Assembly: GCA_905221605.1 (NCBI GenBank)
Contig: CAJNDS010002115.1
Location: 375,501-439,500, forward strand
From: Symbiodinium natans
Taxonomy: Eukaryota; Sar; Dinophyceae; Suessiales; Symbiodiniaceae
Direction of reading: 5' to 3'
DNA length: 64,000 nucleotides
Part shown: one piece after another, positions 40,885 to 53,162 of the stretch
Numbering within the stretch: position 1 is the stretch's first letter
Layout: every line of letters begins with the position of its first letter
Translations under genes and position numbers: made by a program
The notes under the pieces: model-generated
The model's input: only the letters and a program-made list of their open reading frames with translations
What the model was told of the DNA's origin: nothing
Databases searched by the model: none

Positions 40885-41099
40885 TAAGCGTGGGGGTCCT
40901 GCTGGGAGGGGCTTCAACTGCCTCTGGTCCTGGCGAACCGTCCGCTTGCGGACCCCGGTTTCCCAGGGGGGGTACCCATTTGAGGCAAAAAAAGGCCCGA
41001 AAAAGGGGTTTGGGTGTGGGGGGAGGATTTGGAGGGTGGGTGCCTGTTCTGACAACCTATACACCTCCGGCCCGAGGCCTCGGCGGATTTAGGGTTTAG

Positions 41100-42480
41100 G
41101 GTTAGCATGCATGTATGCTTCTTTGTTTGTGTGTGTGAGGGAGTCACATGTTGCACCCATCTTTTGTGTTCTCCCGCCCAGACCCCCCACGGGTCGTTAA
41201 GCAATGGCAGGCCTGCGTGCCCCCCCTCCCCTATGAAAGGACTTGCGAAAAAAGGCTTTTCCTCATAGATGCCAACATGTTGGGTTCTTGTGTTTTTGAA
41301 ATTCGAGCTGGCTCAGTTTTTGTGACCTGATGCTTCAAGACCTTTTTGGAAGAAGTGGAGCCTGGATGCCCGAAAGACCCTTCAGAAAGCACCGGTAGTT
41401 TTTTTTTGATTCATGCCGGCTCGAGTTCTCCTTCCTTCGTGCTTTCGGAATATGTAGCTTTAGCCGAGCTTGTCGGCGTATCCGCTACTGCCTCAGAAGC
41501 CTCGGCCCTTCCAAGATCCACCTGTGTCGAAGCCAGGCGGATTTGGAGGGGGGGCGGGGTGGTTGTCAGAAAAAAACACATGAGAATCTATTTGCAACCA
41601 CATATTTGTTTACACATGTTTTCTTTCTGTCTATGCACAAGCTGTTTGGGATGTCATTCGCCGTTCAGAAAGTCTGTTAGATTGCAAACGATGGACTTCA
41701 TCTGGCTGCAGAAGCGTGCGTTTCATTGAGTCGGGAAACATGCTGGGGTTTGATTTTTGCGCCCTTGAGGGAACTTCGGATTGAGGCTGAGTTGAGTTCG
41801 GTTGCTGGTGTCCGAGAAAGGGCTCTTGGTCTATGTCCTTTTGCAAATTAAGTCCACCGCCTAGAACTGGCATTCACGCCGCCATACAGGCACCGCCACA
41901 GGGCTTGAACACGGGGTTTCACTTTTCATGACAGAGCCAGGGCCACCACATCTTTTCCACATCCTCACTTCGCGGTCACTGGCAGTGTAAGGGCCGACGT
42001 GGGTTTTCACTCCAAACGGGCCATCGAGTGTGCTTTGAGCCGGAAATGAAGCCCGAACGACTTGATGACTCCAGGGCACCGGCTGCCCTCGCAGCGTGTC
42101 TCAGGCAGGGGCCGTTTTGCTTAGGCTCAGATTTTTGTTCTGACTTTGTCTACCACAAGTGCTTGGTGCTAGGAGCTCGAACTTGTGAGAAGGGAGGGCT
42201 TCAGGTGGCATGCGTGAATCACTCTCCACCATCTTCCCCTTGACTTGAATGACAGGGAGCCTCTAGTGTAATCAAGGCTCCCGCTGTCGTGTGGCTTTCG
42301 AAGCCACCGCGGGATCTGAAAACTCCGCCCTGCCCTGAATGTAAAAAGCCCAAACACTCAGCTGCAATTACTCCTCCTCAAGCCTCGAACATCAGGTTCA
42401 AGGTGGAAGTTCGCATTTGCTTTCTAGCGCCGGTGGTTACCCGTAGGACCGCCGGTCTGAACATCACTATACCTCCCTGA
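41100..42480. other. Repeat-poor segment with short overlapping ORFs
   Basis: Low in heptamers. Short + ORFs at 41346-41729 (127 codons), 42028-42243 and 42289-42480 overlap antisense ORFs. None shows a recognised domain or convincing splice sites; gene content is undecided. Confidence 0.35.
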
Positions 42481-42507
42481 CTTAAAACTCAACATGTGCG
42501 AGGTTTC

Positions 42508-42629
42508 TTGGAGGTTCATGGGCAGTCAACAGTGGGGCTGTACGTAGGGTAACTATACTTAGAACTGGTTATAACCTTTTAAAGGGTACTTGGAGAACCC
42601 TACTTACAACTACCCGTGAACCTTCAAGT
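42508..42629. mobile_element. MITE-A copy
   Basis: CTTGGAGGTTCATGGGCAG at the left and CTACCCGTGAACCTTCAAG at the right. Confidence 0.8.
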
Positions 42630-43139
42630 TCAGGGAGGTGAAGACTATTTGCAGCGGTACTCGGGGTTTTTGTCGTCCTCTGGTGGAAGCACGTGACGTC
42701 GCCTGCGTGCAATGGATGTCGTGGTTTCCTGTCCAAACACGTCTCATGTTGATGGAGCCTTGCAAGGCTGCCATAATTAAGCCTTAACCCGGCACCCACG
42801 TCACACGCTTGAACATCTGAAACTCACACTGCCGCGACCGTAGCAGCAGCAGTAGCAGTCGTAGTGTCGTGGCAATAGCGGTGGCTGCGGCGGCAGCAGC
42901 GCTGGCCGTTGGTGTTGTAGCAGCCTGCTGTGCTTCCGCGTTACGTGATGAACTCCCTGAACCCTAAACGACTGGCAAAGCCGATTCGATCGGTGAGTCC
43001 TCAACGCCTCTGAGAGCCTAACCCCTACCTCCCTGCATCTCAACACTGATATTGCTCAAGGCCCCTAAGGCCTTACAGAGTCATGCGCAAGCTGCCGAAC
43101 CTTGGCAAACTGCGTCCTTAACCCGATGAGAAGTTTCAC

Positions 43140-43387
43140 CCAGGCCCTAAACCATGAACCCTGAACCCTGAACCCTAAACCCTAAACCCTAAACCCTAAA
43201 CCCTAGACCCTAAACCCTAAACCCTAAACCCCCCCCCCCCCCCGCTGTCCGAGACCCTGGGCTTGCCACCCACGGCCGAGCCGGATGCGCAGAGGCACAG
43301 GGTTTAGGGTTTAGGGCTTGGGGCTTAGGGTTTAGGGTTTAGGGTTTCGGGTTTAGGGTTTAGGGTTTAGGCAAAGGGTTTAGGGGG
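43140..43387. repeat. C-strand array, poly-C, island, G-strand array
   Basis: CCCTAAA units (43140-43231) and 15 C are followed by a 60-bp open island (LSETLGLPPTAEPDAQRH) and a TTTAGGG array (43297-43387). A compact example of the bracketed arrangement. Confidence 0.88.
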
Positions 43388-43607
43388 TTCCTGTGTATAT
43401 CGCTGAGCTTTGCAGAACCTTTAACAGATGGTTCGAGGAAGCAGCTTTTGGCAATTACTCGTACACATGAAACCCAGCAAGGGGCCCTTCCAACACTACT
43501 GTCATCTCTATAGAGCTTTATGTTTTAGACGTTTGGAGTTTAAGCGTCTTGAAGCAAGTCTGCACGTAACACGCGCAGAGCAAACACAGAGATGGACAGA
43601 TAGAGAA

Positions 43608-43678
43608 GGAGAAAGAGCGAGAGAGAGAGAGAGAGAGAGATAGAAATAAATAAATAAATAAGCGACTAAATAAATAGA
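43608..43678 (+). repeat. (GA)n then (AAAT)n microsatellites
   Basis: GA dinucleotides (43608-43641) followed by AAAT/TAAA units (43645-43675). A run of about 28 C plus 11 A follows at 43848-43889. Confidence 0.92.
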
Positions 43679-43857
43679 TAATTGGCATGTGTGTCCTCGT
43701 TGTCGAACACTGCGCAGGAGCTGGCCAAGATACTTTGCGGCGCCAAGCCTAGCTGCTCCGTAGTGCGTTCGCCTGCACCGAGGCAGATCCCCAACGTTTG
43801 CAATACCTAGCCTTGGCTAGCCTCATGTGGTTATCAAGTCAGGTACCCCCCTCCCCC

Positions 43858-43888
<31 letters not shown>

Positions 43889-44246
43889 AGGAAAAAGAGA
43901 AATACAAGTGGGCCTGTGTACACCCACCCCAGATTCGCCATAGGCCTCTACCCTCGAAGCTCTGAACCCTCAACCTTTTTCTGGGTTAGTAGGAACAGCA
44001 ATAACAGAGAAAAGTAATGAGTGTAATGATCGCAGTAGTAAGCAGCAACAACTTCATTTATGCCTTGATGCCAGTGAGAATCCTAAGAATTGTATTTAAT
44101 CAACAGCAGAGTATCCCTAAGCCCTATAAACCCTAAACCTTGATAATTCCTAGTAGTAAGCAACCCGACCCTAAACCCTAAGCCTTAAACCCTGAACCCT
44201 AAACCTTAGGGGGCTTAGGGGGCTTCCGGCTCAGGGTTATCTATGG

Positions 44247-44325
44247 GCATCGAGCAGTTTGCAAGGTGCATCACCTGGCTGCCAAAGATCGCTCCCAGCA
44301 CGCCTCCCAGTCTTCTGGGGTTTAG
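44247..44325 (+). CDS. Possible mTERF-like exon
   Basis: The frame reads MGIEQFARCITWLPKIAPST before running into G-strand heptamers at about 44316. Gly-Ile-x-Gln-Phe followed by a Trp-Leu-Pro turn resembles the first half of an mTERF repeat. No neighbouring exons with the same signature were found, so this could be a pseudogene fragment or chance. Confidence 0.3.
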
Positions 44326-44385
44326 GGTTTAGGGTTTAGGGTTTAGGGTTTAGGGTTTAGGGTTTAGGGTTTAGGGTTTAGGGCC
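44316..44385 (+). repeat. Heptamer array, TTTAGGG orientation
   Basis: About ten perfect units directly after the possible mTERF-like exon. Confidence 0.95.
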
Positions 44386-45040
44386 CTCAGTCCGGCAACA
44401 AAAAAGGTTTTGGGGCTGGTTCTGTGGCAGATGGGGAACGAGGAGCCGACAGCTTCTCTAGTTGGACTGCGGAAGGTACCAAGTTCCCCGAAATCCCAAC
44501 GAGGACCCAGTTTTTTCGTTGTCTTCGGTTTAGGGTTTAGTTTAGGGTTTAGGGTTTAGGATTTAGAGTTCAAACGCTCCCGGTTAGACTACCGATTTCG
44601 GAAGTCTTGGGACCAGGTATCGCCTCCTTGAGCACGGTACGCGAATCATGGAAAGCAAAGGCCCTGAACTCCAATTTCTCACCGTCTGAATCAAAGCATG
44701 GGGGTCTTTCTGCAGCCAAGCCCCGACAAACTACATCGCCAGACCCGACCCCCTGCAAACTGCAAGAGGCCGGTTGTGAACCCTATTAAGCAATAAGTAG
44801 CTAGATGGCACCGATCAAGTCGCACACACCCAACGCCCTGCCATGGAGGTTGCCGGGATCAGCGCCGCAGCCGGTTGATCTGGATGCGCTCGAGTGACGA
44901 GAAAAGGGTTCAGGCTGTTCAGGCGGTTTCGCTACGAGTCGGAGTCAAATTATTTCAGGCGTACAACGACTCAAGGCTTGACTTGCGGATCCTCCCAAAG
45001 CTCTAAGCCCCTAAGCTACGAGCCTGTGTGTCACGCCCAC

Positions 45041-45077
45041 TGCGCATGCGCATCATGCGCATGCGCATCATGCGCTT
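45041..45077. repeat. Palindromic (GCGCATCAT)n repeat
   Basis: TGCGCATGCGCA palindromes repeated at 13-bp spacing. Short and self-complementary. Confidence 0.8.
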
Positions 45078-45871
45078 GGGTGGGAATGCCCCAGAACATG
45101 GATCCTACAGGAGAGTTTATTTAGGTCTAGGTCTTGAATATTCCAAGTTCATTCAAGACTTGTCTCCTACACAAAATCCACCTTCTGGCCAGGTATCGAA
45201 ATTGAGATTTTGAACTGTTGGTGGGAAGGGGCACGGGCACGGGGTTTGTTGATGAACCGGTTCTTTTTGCACCAACCATACTGCTGCTCGCAATGGACAG
45301 CGCGAAGTGCACATGGAAAACTTTTTATCCGATGGATGTGCGTATCGAAAAGCCGTCATGCAGTACACCTTCTGGTGACCGTACCAGATACCATTCCGCA
45401 TTGTAAAAGCTGCTTTTAAGCGGGTAGGCAAGGTGTCCAATCCCTTCCCTAAATTACTCAATCCCCTTTGCTGCTTGCGTTTATAATGGATTATCTTTTT
45501 GGAAGGACCCACTTGGAAACCCAGCCCAAACCCAAAATTGTTCGACTATGTATAGACCGCTCGCGGGTTTAGGGTTTAGGGTTTAGGGCTTGATTTTCAA
45601 CATTTGTCCTGCCTGTTTTTCTTTGGGGAGGGGGGGGTAGTATTGGGGACAGTGCCGGCGGGTCGTTCAACCGTCACCATATGTCGTCGAACCCGCGCAA
45701 ACCCCTACACACCCTTCATTCTCGCCAAGCCCCAAAACCTAACACCCTGAAGCCCTGGTTCGGGGAGCCGAGTCTTGTTAATCCCTAAACCCTAACCTCT
45801 AAACCCTAAACCCTAAACCCTATGAAGATGAGAGCTGGCAGCCTGCACGCGCTCACCTCGAGTGGCTAAGA

Positions 45872-46453
45872 TTGAAGCTTCTTACATCCGCGCAATTGCT
45901 GTCCAGAAGAATTACCAAAGATTGTAAGCCGAGCGCCTGCAGAGCTGGAGTTGAGGGGCGGGGAGGCGGGGGGAAGGCCGGAGGGCGGTTTTCAATTTGC
46001 AGACCTGGACATTCAAGACGGAAGCCTCACAGAAAGCTTGATCATGTCTTTGAACCCAAGCATACAAGACTTGTAGACGAAGGAGCAGAGATCACAACCC
46101 CCTCCAAGGCAAGCCGACAAATCGCTTGCAGCAAGACGCAGCGTAAAGGCAATTCTGAACCTCGAAGCACAGGCCGAATCCGTGCACGCCCGGGTGAGGA
46201 TAGAGCAACAACAACATGGCGCATAAGCTGCAACTCCAAGCGTGTAAGCACGTATTGGCAAACTTTGTTGGCTTCAGTCTTGGTAACCTATAAATGGATT
46301 TTGATAAGCACACACTGCCAGACCTATAATGCTTGTAATGCTTGTAATAGTTTGCCTGTTTCTATATGTGCCAAACCAGTTGGCCCAGAGCCTGTGGACG
46401 GAAGCTGCGCATGGTCTTGCCACAGGTCTAATGCCATCAGCTCCGAACCCTAA
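45872..46453 (+). CDS. Longest ORF (193 codons) not made of simple repeat
   Basis: The ORF reads MKLLTSAQLLSRRITKDCKP at the start, then a Gly/Arg-rich and basic middle. A second + frame at about 46100-46218 is also open and looks better as a coiled coil (KAILNLEAQAESVHARVRIE). The two readings cannot both be real, so coding status is unclear. It ends close to a short C-strand array. Confidence 0.25.
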   Translation: MKLLTSAQLLSRRITKDCKPSACRAGVEGRGGGGKAGGRFSICRPGHSRRKPHRKLDHVFEPKHTRLVDEGAEITTPSKASRQIACSKTQRKGNSEPRSTGRIRARPGEDRATTTWRISCNSKRVSTYWQTLLASVLVTYKWILISTHCQTYNACNACNSLPVSICAKPVGPEPVDGSCAWSCHRSNAISSEP

Positions 46454-47322
46454 ACCCTAAACCAGCATGAACTATCTAGGCCAAAGGCGCCAAAACCCAC
46501 AAGCGTGCATGCCAGGCCTTTGGCCCAAGAAATGTAGTGGCGGAGTTTATTCCGGGAGCCGCCGGCAGTGCAAGCAAGGTCGGGAGGTTTAGGGTGTAGG
46601 GTTTAGGGTTTAGGGTTATCCAGCATTGGCTTCGATCCTCACAGGCCAGAGACCCCAGGGGCCCTGAAGCAAAAAGGGGGTTATTTACTTTGTGGTACTT
46701 TACTGTAACTTTAGATCCTTACCTTTTTTGGGTTTATTGGGTTTCTTATTAAGGCAGCTAAAAGTTTAATTTATAGCTACCCTCCTGAGTGCAGCCAAGT
46801 TTAGCATCCAGGGTCTAGCTTCAGGATTTCAGCTACACCCGCGACGGTGGTTGAGGGAGGTCGTTTTTGGAGACCTCGAGCTGAGAAGCTGTGCCGTTGA
46901 TCACGCGCCTTTGCCTTTCAGCTCTATGAAGGCTGGTGTTGAATTGCCAAGCTAAGCCCTGCAATAGACCTCAAACCATAGTGCAACTGACGGTCTTGAA
47001 ATTGCCAAGCGAAGCCCCATTAGAGTAGACCTAAAACCACACTAAACGACAGCCTTTCGTAAAGCAGCGCAAGGGCTTTGGCACTGAGAATTCAGCTGCT
47101 GGACGGTAGGTGCTTGGGGAACATTTGGGGCTTCACGCTGCTAACTCATCACAAGCAGGTTCCGACCTGAAGCTTTGAAAACTAGCACTTCCAAGGAAGA
47201 AGAGTTACAGGCACTCGGATGGCTTCCGAGCTGCCCCCTGAAGCCTCATTGACCCTGCGCAAGTCTCAGACGCCCCAAAGCTAGGACAGCCCACCGACAA
47301 AAACCCCTAAACCATCCCCCCG

Positions 47323-47364
47323 CCCCTCCCCCCGCCCCCCCCCCCCCCCCTCCCCCCCGGGGCC

Positions 47365-47419
<55 letters not shown>

Positions 47420-47495
47420 CCCCCCCCCCCCCCCCCCCCCCCCCCCACCCCCCCCCCCCCGCCCCCCCCCACCCCCCCCCCGCCACCCCCCCCCC
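47323..47495 (-). repeat. Poly-C tract (about 170 bp)
   Basis: Almost pure C with rare interruptions. Gly-rich antisense ORFs are artefacts. Confidence 0.97.
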
Positions 47496-47623
47496 TAAAC
47501 CACAAACCCTAAACGCTTGGAGAAAGGGTGTCATTGCATTTCAAACCCTAAACCCTAAACCCTAAACCCTAAACCCTAAACCCTAAACCCCCAAAAAAAC
47601 GCTCCACCAGAGAACAGGCAGCC

Positions 47624-47689
47624 ATGGCCTACTTCTGGTGGTCGCTCGCGTGCGCTGTCCTGCTTCAGGTCCAAGGCGGCGCGGCCTAG
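47624..47689 (+). CDS. Possible first exon, signal-peptide-like
   Basis: ATG at 47624 opens MAYFWWSLACAVLLQ, a compact hydrophobic leader, followed by CAG|GTCCAAG, a possible donor; without splicing it ends at TAG 47687-47689. It lies between a C-strand array (47545-47592) and a G-strand array (47701-47780). Confidence 0.25.
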   Translation: MAYFWWSLACAVLLQVQGGAA

Positions 47690-47700
47690 GGTACTAAAAG

Positions 47701-47780
47701 CAGGGTTTAGGCTTTAGGAGTTTAGGGTTTAGGGTTTTAGGGTTTTAGGGTTTTAGGGTTTAGGGTTTAGGGTTTAGGGC
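47701..47780 (+). repeat. Heptamer array, TTTAGGG orientation
   Basis: Includes an internal block of TTTTAGGG octamers (three units) between heptamers. Confidence 0.92.
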
Positions 47781-47916
47781 ACACTCTTCATATTCTTGAT
47801 GCTCATACACAGTCCTAATTTTGCAGCGGCCTGCAGTGATTGTGGGGTCTGGTTTGTATCACACAAGCAGCTGGCGAGATTGCCCGGAGCCCAGCATTCA
47901 AAAGGGTTCAGGGCCA

Positions 47917-48036
47917 CTTGGAGGTTCATGGGTAGTTTGAAGTAGGTTTATAAGTACCCCAAGTAAGGTTACAACCAGCTAAAACCACATAGCTACCCCA
48001 CTAACCCCACGTAGAAGTATCCATGAACCTCCAAGT
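47917..48036. mobile_element. MITE-A copy
   Basis: ACTTGGAGGTTCATGGGTAG at the left and CCATGAACCTCCAAGT at the right. Confidence 0.8.
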
Positions 48037-48217
48037 AGTTCATAGACATCAGACATGGTAAGCAAAGTCCTAAGAATAAAACCCTAAACCCCTAAACCCG
48101 AACCCTAAATCCTAAACTGACTCCAGCTCTGTCTACAGGGGTTGAGGGCTTGAGGGTTGAGAGTCACCGGAAGTGGGTGGAGCGTGTTACGAGACGTGGC
48201 GAACCGGCTGAAGCCCA

Positions 48218-48355
48218 AACCCCAAACCCTAAACCCTAAACCCTAAACCCTAAACCCTAAACCCTAAACCCTAAACCCTAAACCCTAAACCCTAAACCCT
48301 AAACCCTAAACCCTAAACCCTAAACCCTAAACCCTAAACCCTAAACCCTAAACCG
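48218..48355 (-). repeat. Near-perfect CCCTAAA array
   Basis: About nineteen consecutive units, almost without variants. Confidence 0.96.
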
Positions 48356-49667
48356 CACAGCTTTGGTTCGGCAACGCTGCGTCGAGTCATGGATCAGGGA
48401 TTCGTCGAATACAAGTACCACTCAAGTACTGTTGCAGTGGTAGCGCGTTATCGACCCAGGACCTCTATAGTGTCAATGAAGGGTATAATGCTATCATACG
48501 GAATCATACGATTATTTTGTTTCAGGAGTGTATATATATATATATATATGCATCAGTATATCATGATATTACAGTATGTTTATATTACTTAGTAGCGAAG
48601 GTGATCCCTTACTGAGGTCGACCAAGATTAGGCCCTCAAACCTCAAAAGCCTCAAGTATCTGACGATTGAACATTGAAGATTTTGGAGAGCATAGGAGTT
48701 GCAGGTCTCGTAAACCACAAATTCCGGAGCTTAAGAAGCGGTGGGGGATGGCAGGCGTCACGGTCCAGGAGAAGTTGTCGCACCTCCATCTCAAGCCCTT
48801 CGTTCCGCTCAGCTTAGGGATTTGGGAACCCTAAACCCTAAACTCTAAACCCTAAACCCTAAACCCTACACCCTAAACCCTAAACCCTAAACCCTTCTTT
48901 CCGGAAGTTGGGGTCTTTCATTTTTAGCGCCTCGTTCCCGAAAGCATCCTACACCGAGACAGGCCGCTGGTTTCTCTAGGGCTTGCTGCATGAAATAGTT
49001 GGAGGCTGCTTCGCGTTGAGGTTGCGACTGTTCTGCCGTAGTGTGCGAAGGGTAGGGTTGACGGTCAAGCAGCGTGCTGCGGCTGTAAGTACGCTTGCCG
49101 GCATCTGTGAGAGGTTTTTTGTGACTTTTCTCGGCGTTTTTTGGCAGTCTTTGAAAGCTTTGGCGTTTTGGGTTCAAGGCTCGAGCGCAGAGGGCCGGCT
49201 GGGAGGGGGGATGGGTACCAAGAGAGGTGAGGGCTGAGGGCCCCCGAAATTCTACAACTGAGGATCAAACGGCACTCTCGTACGCATCGACTGGACGAGC
49301 AGCGACGATTGGTTTCGTGGCTTTAAGGGGCGTTTGTTCTGTCGCTGGGCTCAAGAGTTTCAGGCTCTGCCTTGTTCCAGGTCTCGAAGGGTGGCTGTGT
49401 ATCAGGTCAGGATCTCACGCAAGATGCGAGTTTCTGGGCCCTTAAGCAGTAGAAGGCGACTCTTGCCTCCAATAATCACCGGGCAAAGTCCACGCAAGTT
49501 TGCTGGAAGCTAAGTAAGCTGTTTTTTGTGTTTGGCAAGGGTTCAAGGAACAGGTTTGTGTCTTGTAGGGCTTCGGATGTACATGTCTGGCCCCCTTTTA
49601 TGGCAGGCCGAAGTGAGCTTGAGCAAGCTGGGTTTGTCAGATGTGGGATTGGGAAGTGGCCTATGAC

Positions 49668-49764
49668 TTGGTCATAGTTGGACATCATCTTACATTCCTA
49701 AGGGTACTTAAACCTAATAAGGAATATTCATGTAGATTTTTAATACGATCCCAACCATGAACTA
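49668..49764. mobile_element. MITE-E family copy
   Basis: GGTCATAGTTGGACATCATC at the left, GATCCCAACCATGAACTA at the right, with the shared interior AAGGGTACTTAAACC. Confidence 0.65.
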
Positions 49765-49929
49765 AAGCAGTGGCAGCATCCTTCACGAAACCCTAAGCCT
49801 GCACATCCGGCCGCGTGATCAAACACACAGGGAAGACCGGCGCCCCGAGCACTAAAGAGAAGGAGCCTGGTGCCCTTCAGCCCTAAACCCTAAACCCTAA
49901 ATCCTAAACCCTAAACCCTATGCGAAGCT

Positions 49930-50022
49930 TCAGACGCAAGACGAGGCATTGCGCCAGCTCCGCAGCACCACCGAGTCCCCAGACATGGAGCTCCAAGCCG
50001 CCGAGGCGGCTTTCTGGCATAG
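49930..50022 (+). CDS. Coding-like island bracketed by arrays
   Basis: The frame reads KLQTQDEALRQLRSTTESPD, then MELQAAEAAFWH, a helical, coiled-coil-like segment. C-strand heptamers lie upstream and a G-strand array begins at about 50019. Function unknown. Confidence 0.28.
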   Translation, partial: SDARRGIAPAPQHHRVPRHGAPSRRGGFLA

Positions 50023-50438
50023 GGTTTAGGGTTTAGGGTTTAGGGTTTAGGATCTGGGAAGGATGGTCCGCTTAAGGCTGGAGATGCCAAGCCCATATGT
50101 CAGTGAACATAGTTGCCGATTGTTTTAATACGGCTATCTCTACCGTTTGAGAAGCATTTTTCTATATATATGTATAATATACCGGTTTGATAAGCGTATA
50201 TATATATATATACCTAAACCCCAAACCCTAAACCCTAAACCCCAAACCCCAAACCCTAAACCCTGACATCCAGGCTTCAGGGGGTCAGTGTGTAGGATTG
50301 GAGTGCGAGTTTGTTCAATGTTGAGGGTCAGACAGTTCCTTCGAGCAATTAGGGTCTTATTGTTTTATGGACTCCAGAATTCCGCCTACCTTTGTTAGTC
50401 CGTTTTATGTCGGGGAGAGGGGCAAGGTGGGCGGGCAT

Positions 50439-50443
50439 GGGGG

Positions 50444-50506
<63 letters not shown>
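50439..50506 (+). repeat. Poly-G tract
   Basis: About 68 uninterrupted G. Overlapping Gly/Pro ORFs are artefacts. Confidence 0.97.
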
Positions 50507-51449
50507 CGGTGCGGAGATGGGGTGGAAGTGGGGATAGGCATCTTGGAATTTTTCAGGAATGGAGTCACGAGAAATGTGCTTCTCAAACACCATTTAGTGC
50601 CATGTCTCGTTTAACATTCTAATAGTTTGCAGGCTGCAGTCACATCCGTGCTGCTTCTCGTGCCGGAATTTCAATCGGAGCGTGCGAATGTTTGCTTCCG
50701 TCTCTCGTTGAGCTAAGCGGGCGGGCAGAAACAAATTTTACATAAACCTTCGCTCTCGACCCTCTAACCCCTAACCCCCAAAGTTTGCCCCCCCGAATGC
50801 TCATGCCCTCAACTAGGTGGTTGTCAAAATTATGATCCCACGATCTTGACAACCACCCATATGGGCCTTTCATGTGGTCCTCTACCTCCTTTAAACGGGT
50901 TCTGGGTTGGCGTATAGTTACATATATATATATATATACGTCTCTCTGTGTGTGTGTGTGTGTTTCTTTAACTGTCCCCTACCTAGGCCAAGCTCCATGC
51001 CATGGACATGGCCTCTTGGCAGTGGTCGAGCAGATTGCGGGCTTAGGGTTTAGGGTTTAGGGTCCGAGCCGTAAAAAAGGGTTTAGGGTTTAGGGTTTGA
51101 GATGCTTTTTGAAGCCTTCCAAATCTCAGGAATCCTGACAGTTTAATGAGTTCATAGGGCCTTAGTTTATGGGAGGTGATCATGCTTGAAGGTGTAAACA
51201 CGGCCCTAGACCCTACGCCCCAATGTCTCAGCACCGCCGATCGATGAACAATCCCGAGAATCTCTTGTATACAGCCTGACATACCGGTCTGTATGGTAGC
51301 AAGATCAAGATTCAAGCCGACTGCTACATGCAGATCGGACTCGAACTGTCAGCGCTAGCTGAGTCCCAGGTTTACAAACACCAGCAGCAGCAGCGAGTGC
51401 GTGGCCGGGCGCGGGCCTCATTCAAACCCAAAGACTCGAATGAAGACGT

Positions 51450-51660
51450 AGGCCTTAAAAATAACAATAGTAATCATAATCATAATCAAAATAGTAATAT
51501 TAATAACAGTAGTAATAATAATAGCAGTAGTAATAATAATAATCGTTAAAAACTAATAATAACAATAATAATAATGATAATAATAATATTAATACTAATG
51601 ATGATGATGGTGAGAACAATCATAGTAACAACGATGATAAAAATCGTCATCATTATAAGA
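51450..51660. repeat. (AAT)n-type degenerate microsatellite
   Basis: AAT, AGT and GATGAT units. The Asn/Ser-rich end of the ORF at 51328-51549 comes from it. Confidence 0.88.
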
Positions 51661-51776
51661 TGTACTAGTAAATCAGAACACGTGTAGACTTGGCTTTCGG
51701 GACTGCCAGTGCTGGGGGAAAATCGGATTGCATGTCTCCGGACGAGAGTTGAGGATTTTGGGTCGCAAGCTGCTAT

Positions 51777-51881
51777 TTGCTTAAGAACCCCAAAGAATAA
51801 TTCAACATGTTAATCCCTATATTACCCTTATAAGGGATTTTTTTTTTTTTTTTTTTTTGGGGGGGGGGGGTTCTTAAGCAA
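51777..51881. mobile_element. MITE-N with 15-bp inverted ends and poly-T/poly-G core
   Basis: TTGCTTAAGAACCCC at the left and its exact inverse at the right; the interior ends in about 20 T and 12 G. A half copy with the same left end lies at 54388-54435. Confidence 0.7.
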
Positions 51882-52251
51882 TTAGTAGCAATTGCGAGAG
51901 CAACACCCATCTTTCAGAGAAGCCGTAGTCTCAACATGCACCATAAGCCAAGATCAGATGCCAAGGAAGAGATGGCGCCGACGCTGCTCTCGCTAGGTGG
52001 CACCGATGGTGGCGCAGCTTTAGCAGATGTTGTATCCAGGGTTCTGGGGTTTCGGGTTTAGGGTTTAGGGGACGAGGAGAGGGGCACCTCCCATTCTGTC
52101 GCGCTGCTTTTGGGTCGCCTACCGGGGCTTTTTGAGTTGTCAAAGATGCATTTGACATCTTGGTCTCTTTGAAGCAAGTGCCCTGGGCCAGAAACCGCAC
52201 ATTGGAACTGCGAAAGTGGCACGAACGCACTTTGCACCCCCCAATGGAACC

Positions 52252-52344
52252 TACCAGGACGGGCTATTAGGCCTTAAACTCCTCAGAATGAACCCTATAA
52301 AGGGTCTTTTAAGGGATTATAAGGTAGAATAGCCCGTCCTGGTA
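52252..52344. mobile_element. MITE-M, 17-bp perfect inverted ends
   Basis: TACCAGGACGGGCTATT and its exact inverse AATAGCCCGTCCTGGTA bound a 93-bp element. No second copy was noticed. Confidence 0.75.
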
Positions 52345-52439
52345 CACATTTTGTGAAGGAAGTAGCTCCTCAAATCCAGTGCACGGGGCATGGATCCCCG
52401 GCAAGCAGTCTAGAAGCTGGACCCCATTTATGGCTGGCC

Positions 52440-52690
52440 TTGAACCCGAAACCCTAAACCCTTGACAACCCTAAACCCCAAGAACCCTAAACCCTAAGAA
52501 CCCTAAGTAAACCCTTGCACCCTAAACCCTAACAAAACCAGAAAACCCCAAAGAACCCTAAAAAAAACCTTAAAACAAAAACCCTAAGAACCCCAAACCC
52601 CAAAAAACACAAACGAAAACCCTTAAAAACCTAAAAAACCCTAAGAAGCCTAAAACCCTTAACAAAAAAAACACCAAACAAAAAACAACA
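52440..52690 (-). repeat. Degenerate CCCTAAGAA/CCCTAAA field
   Basis: Diverged CCCTAA(G)A units grading into A-rich sequence, then a short GA repeat. A short open island (ARHLSEAQERALLHQAQEP, 52751-52805) follows. Confidence 0.75.
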
Positions 52691-53162
52691 ACCAAAAAAG
52701 AGAGAGAGAGAGAGAAAAAAAAAGAAAACTCCCAGGCCGCCCGGCGCGGCACCTGTCAGAGGCGCAGGAGAGGGCCCTGCTGCACCAGGCCCAGGAGCCT
52801 TCCTTAGGGTTTACAGGTTTTTTTGGGTTTGGGGTTTATAGGGATGATAGGGATTACAGGGTTTACAGGGTTTATAGGGTTTGTAGGGTTTGTAGGGTTC
52901 ATAGGGTTTGTCGGGTTTTTAGCGCTTAGGGTTGAGGAGCCTTCCCATGGGGTGTCTTTCTTTTCGGGTGAAGGTCTTGGGGGGTGTGTTTTTTGGGTTG
53001 GTTTGTGGGCCCTTTTGGGGTTAGGCTTTTGTTGGTGTTTTTGTTGGGTTCGATCTTGAAATTTGGGTGTTTTTGGGCGTTAGTTTTTGGTTTTTGAGCC
53101 ATCCTGAAGCCTGGACCAGACCCTGAAGGGTCTTCACCGTCCTTTCTGCGATCCTGTGTCTT

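Noticed and set aside
41866-41980. Possible tRNA-derived SINE on the - strand (GTGTTCAAGCCCTG)
   Set aside because: No A box, poor T-stem and no second copy seen.
44570-44789. Two opposite ORFs (62 and 60 codons) that both look protein-like
   Set aside because: Both strands are open over the same bases with similar quality, so neither can be chosen from sequence alone.
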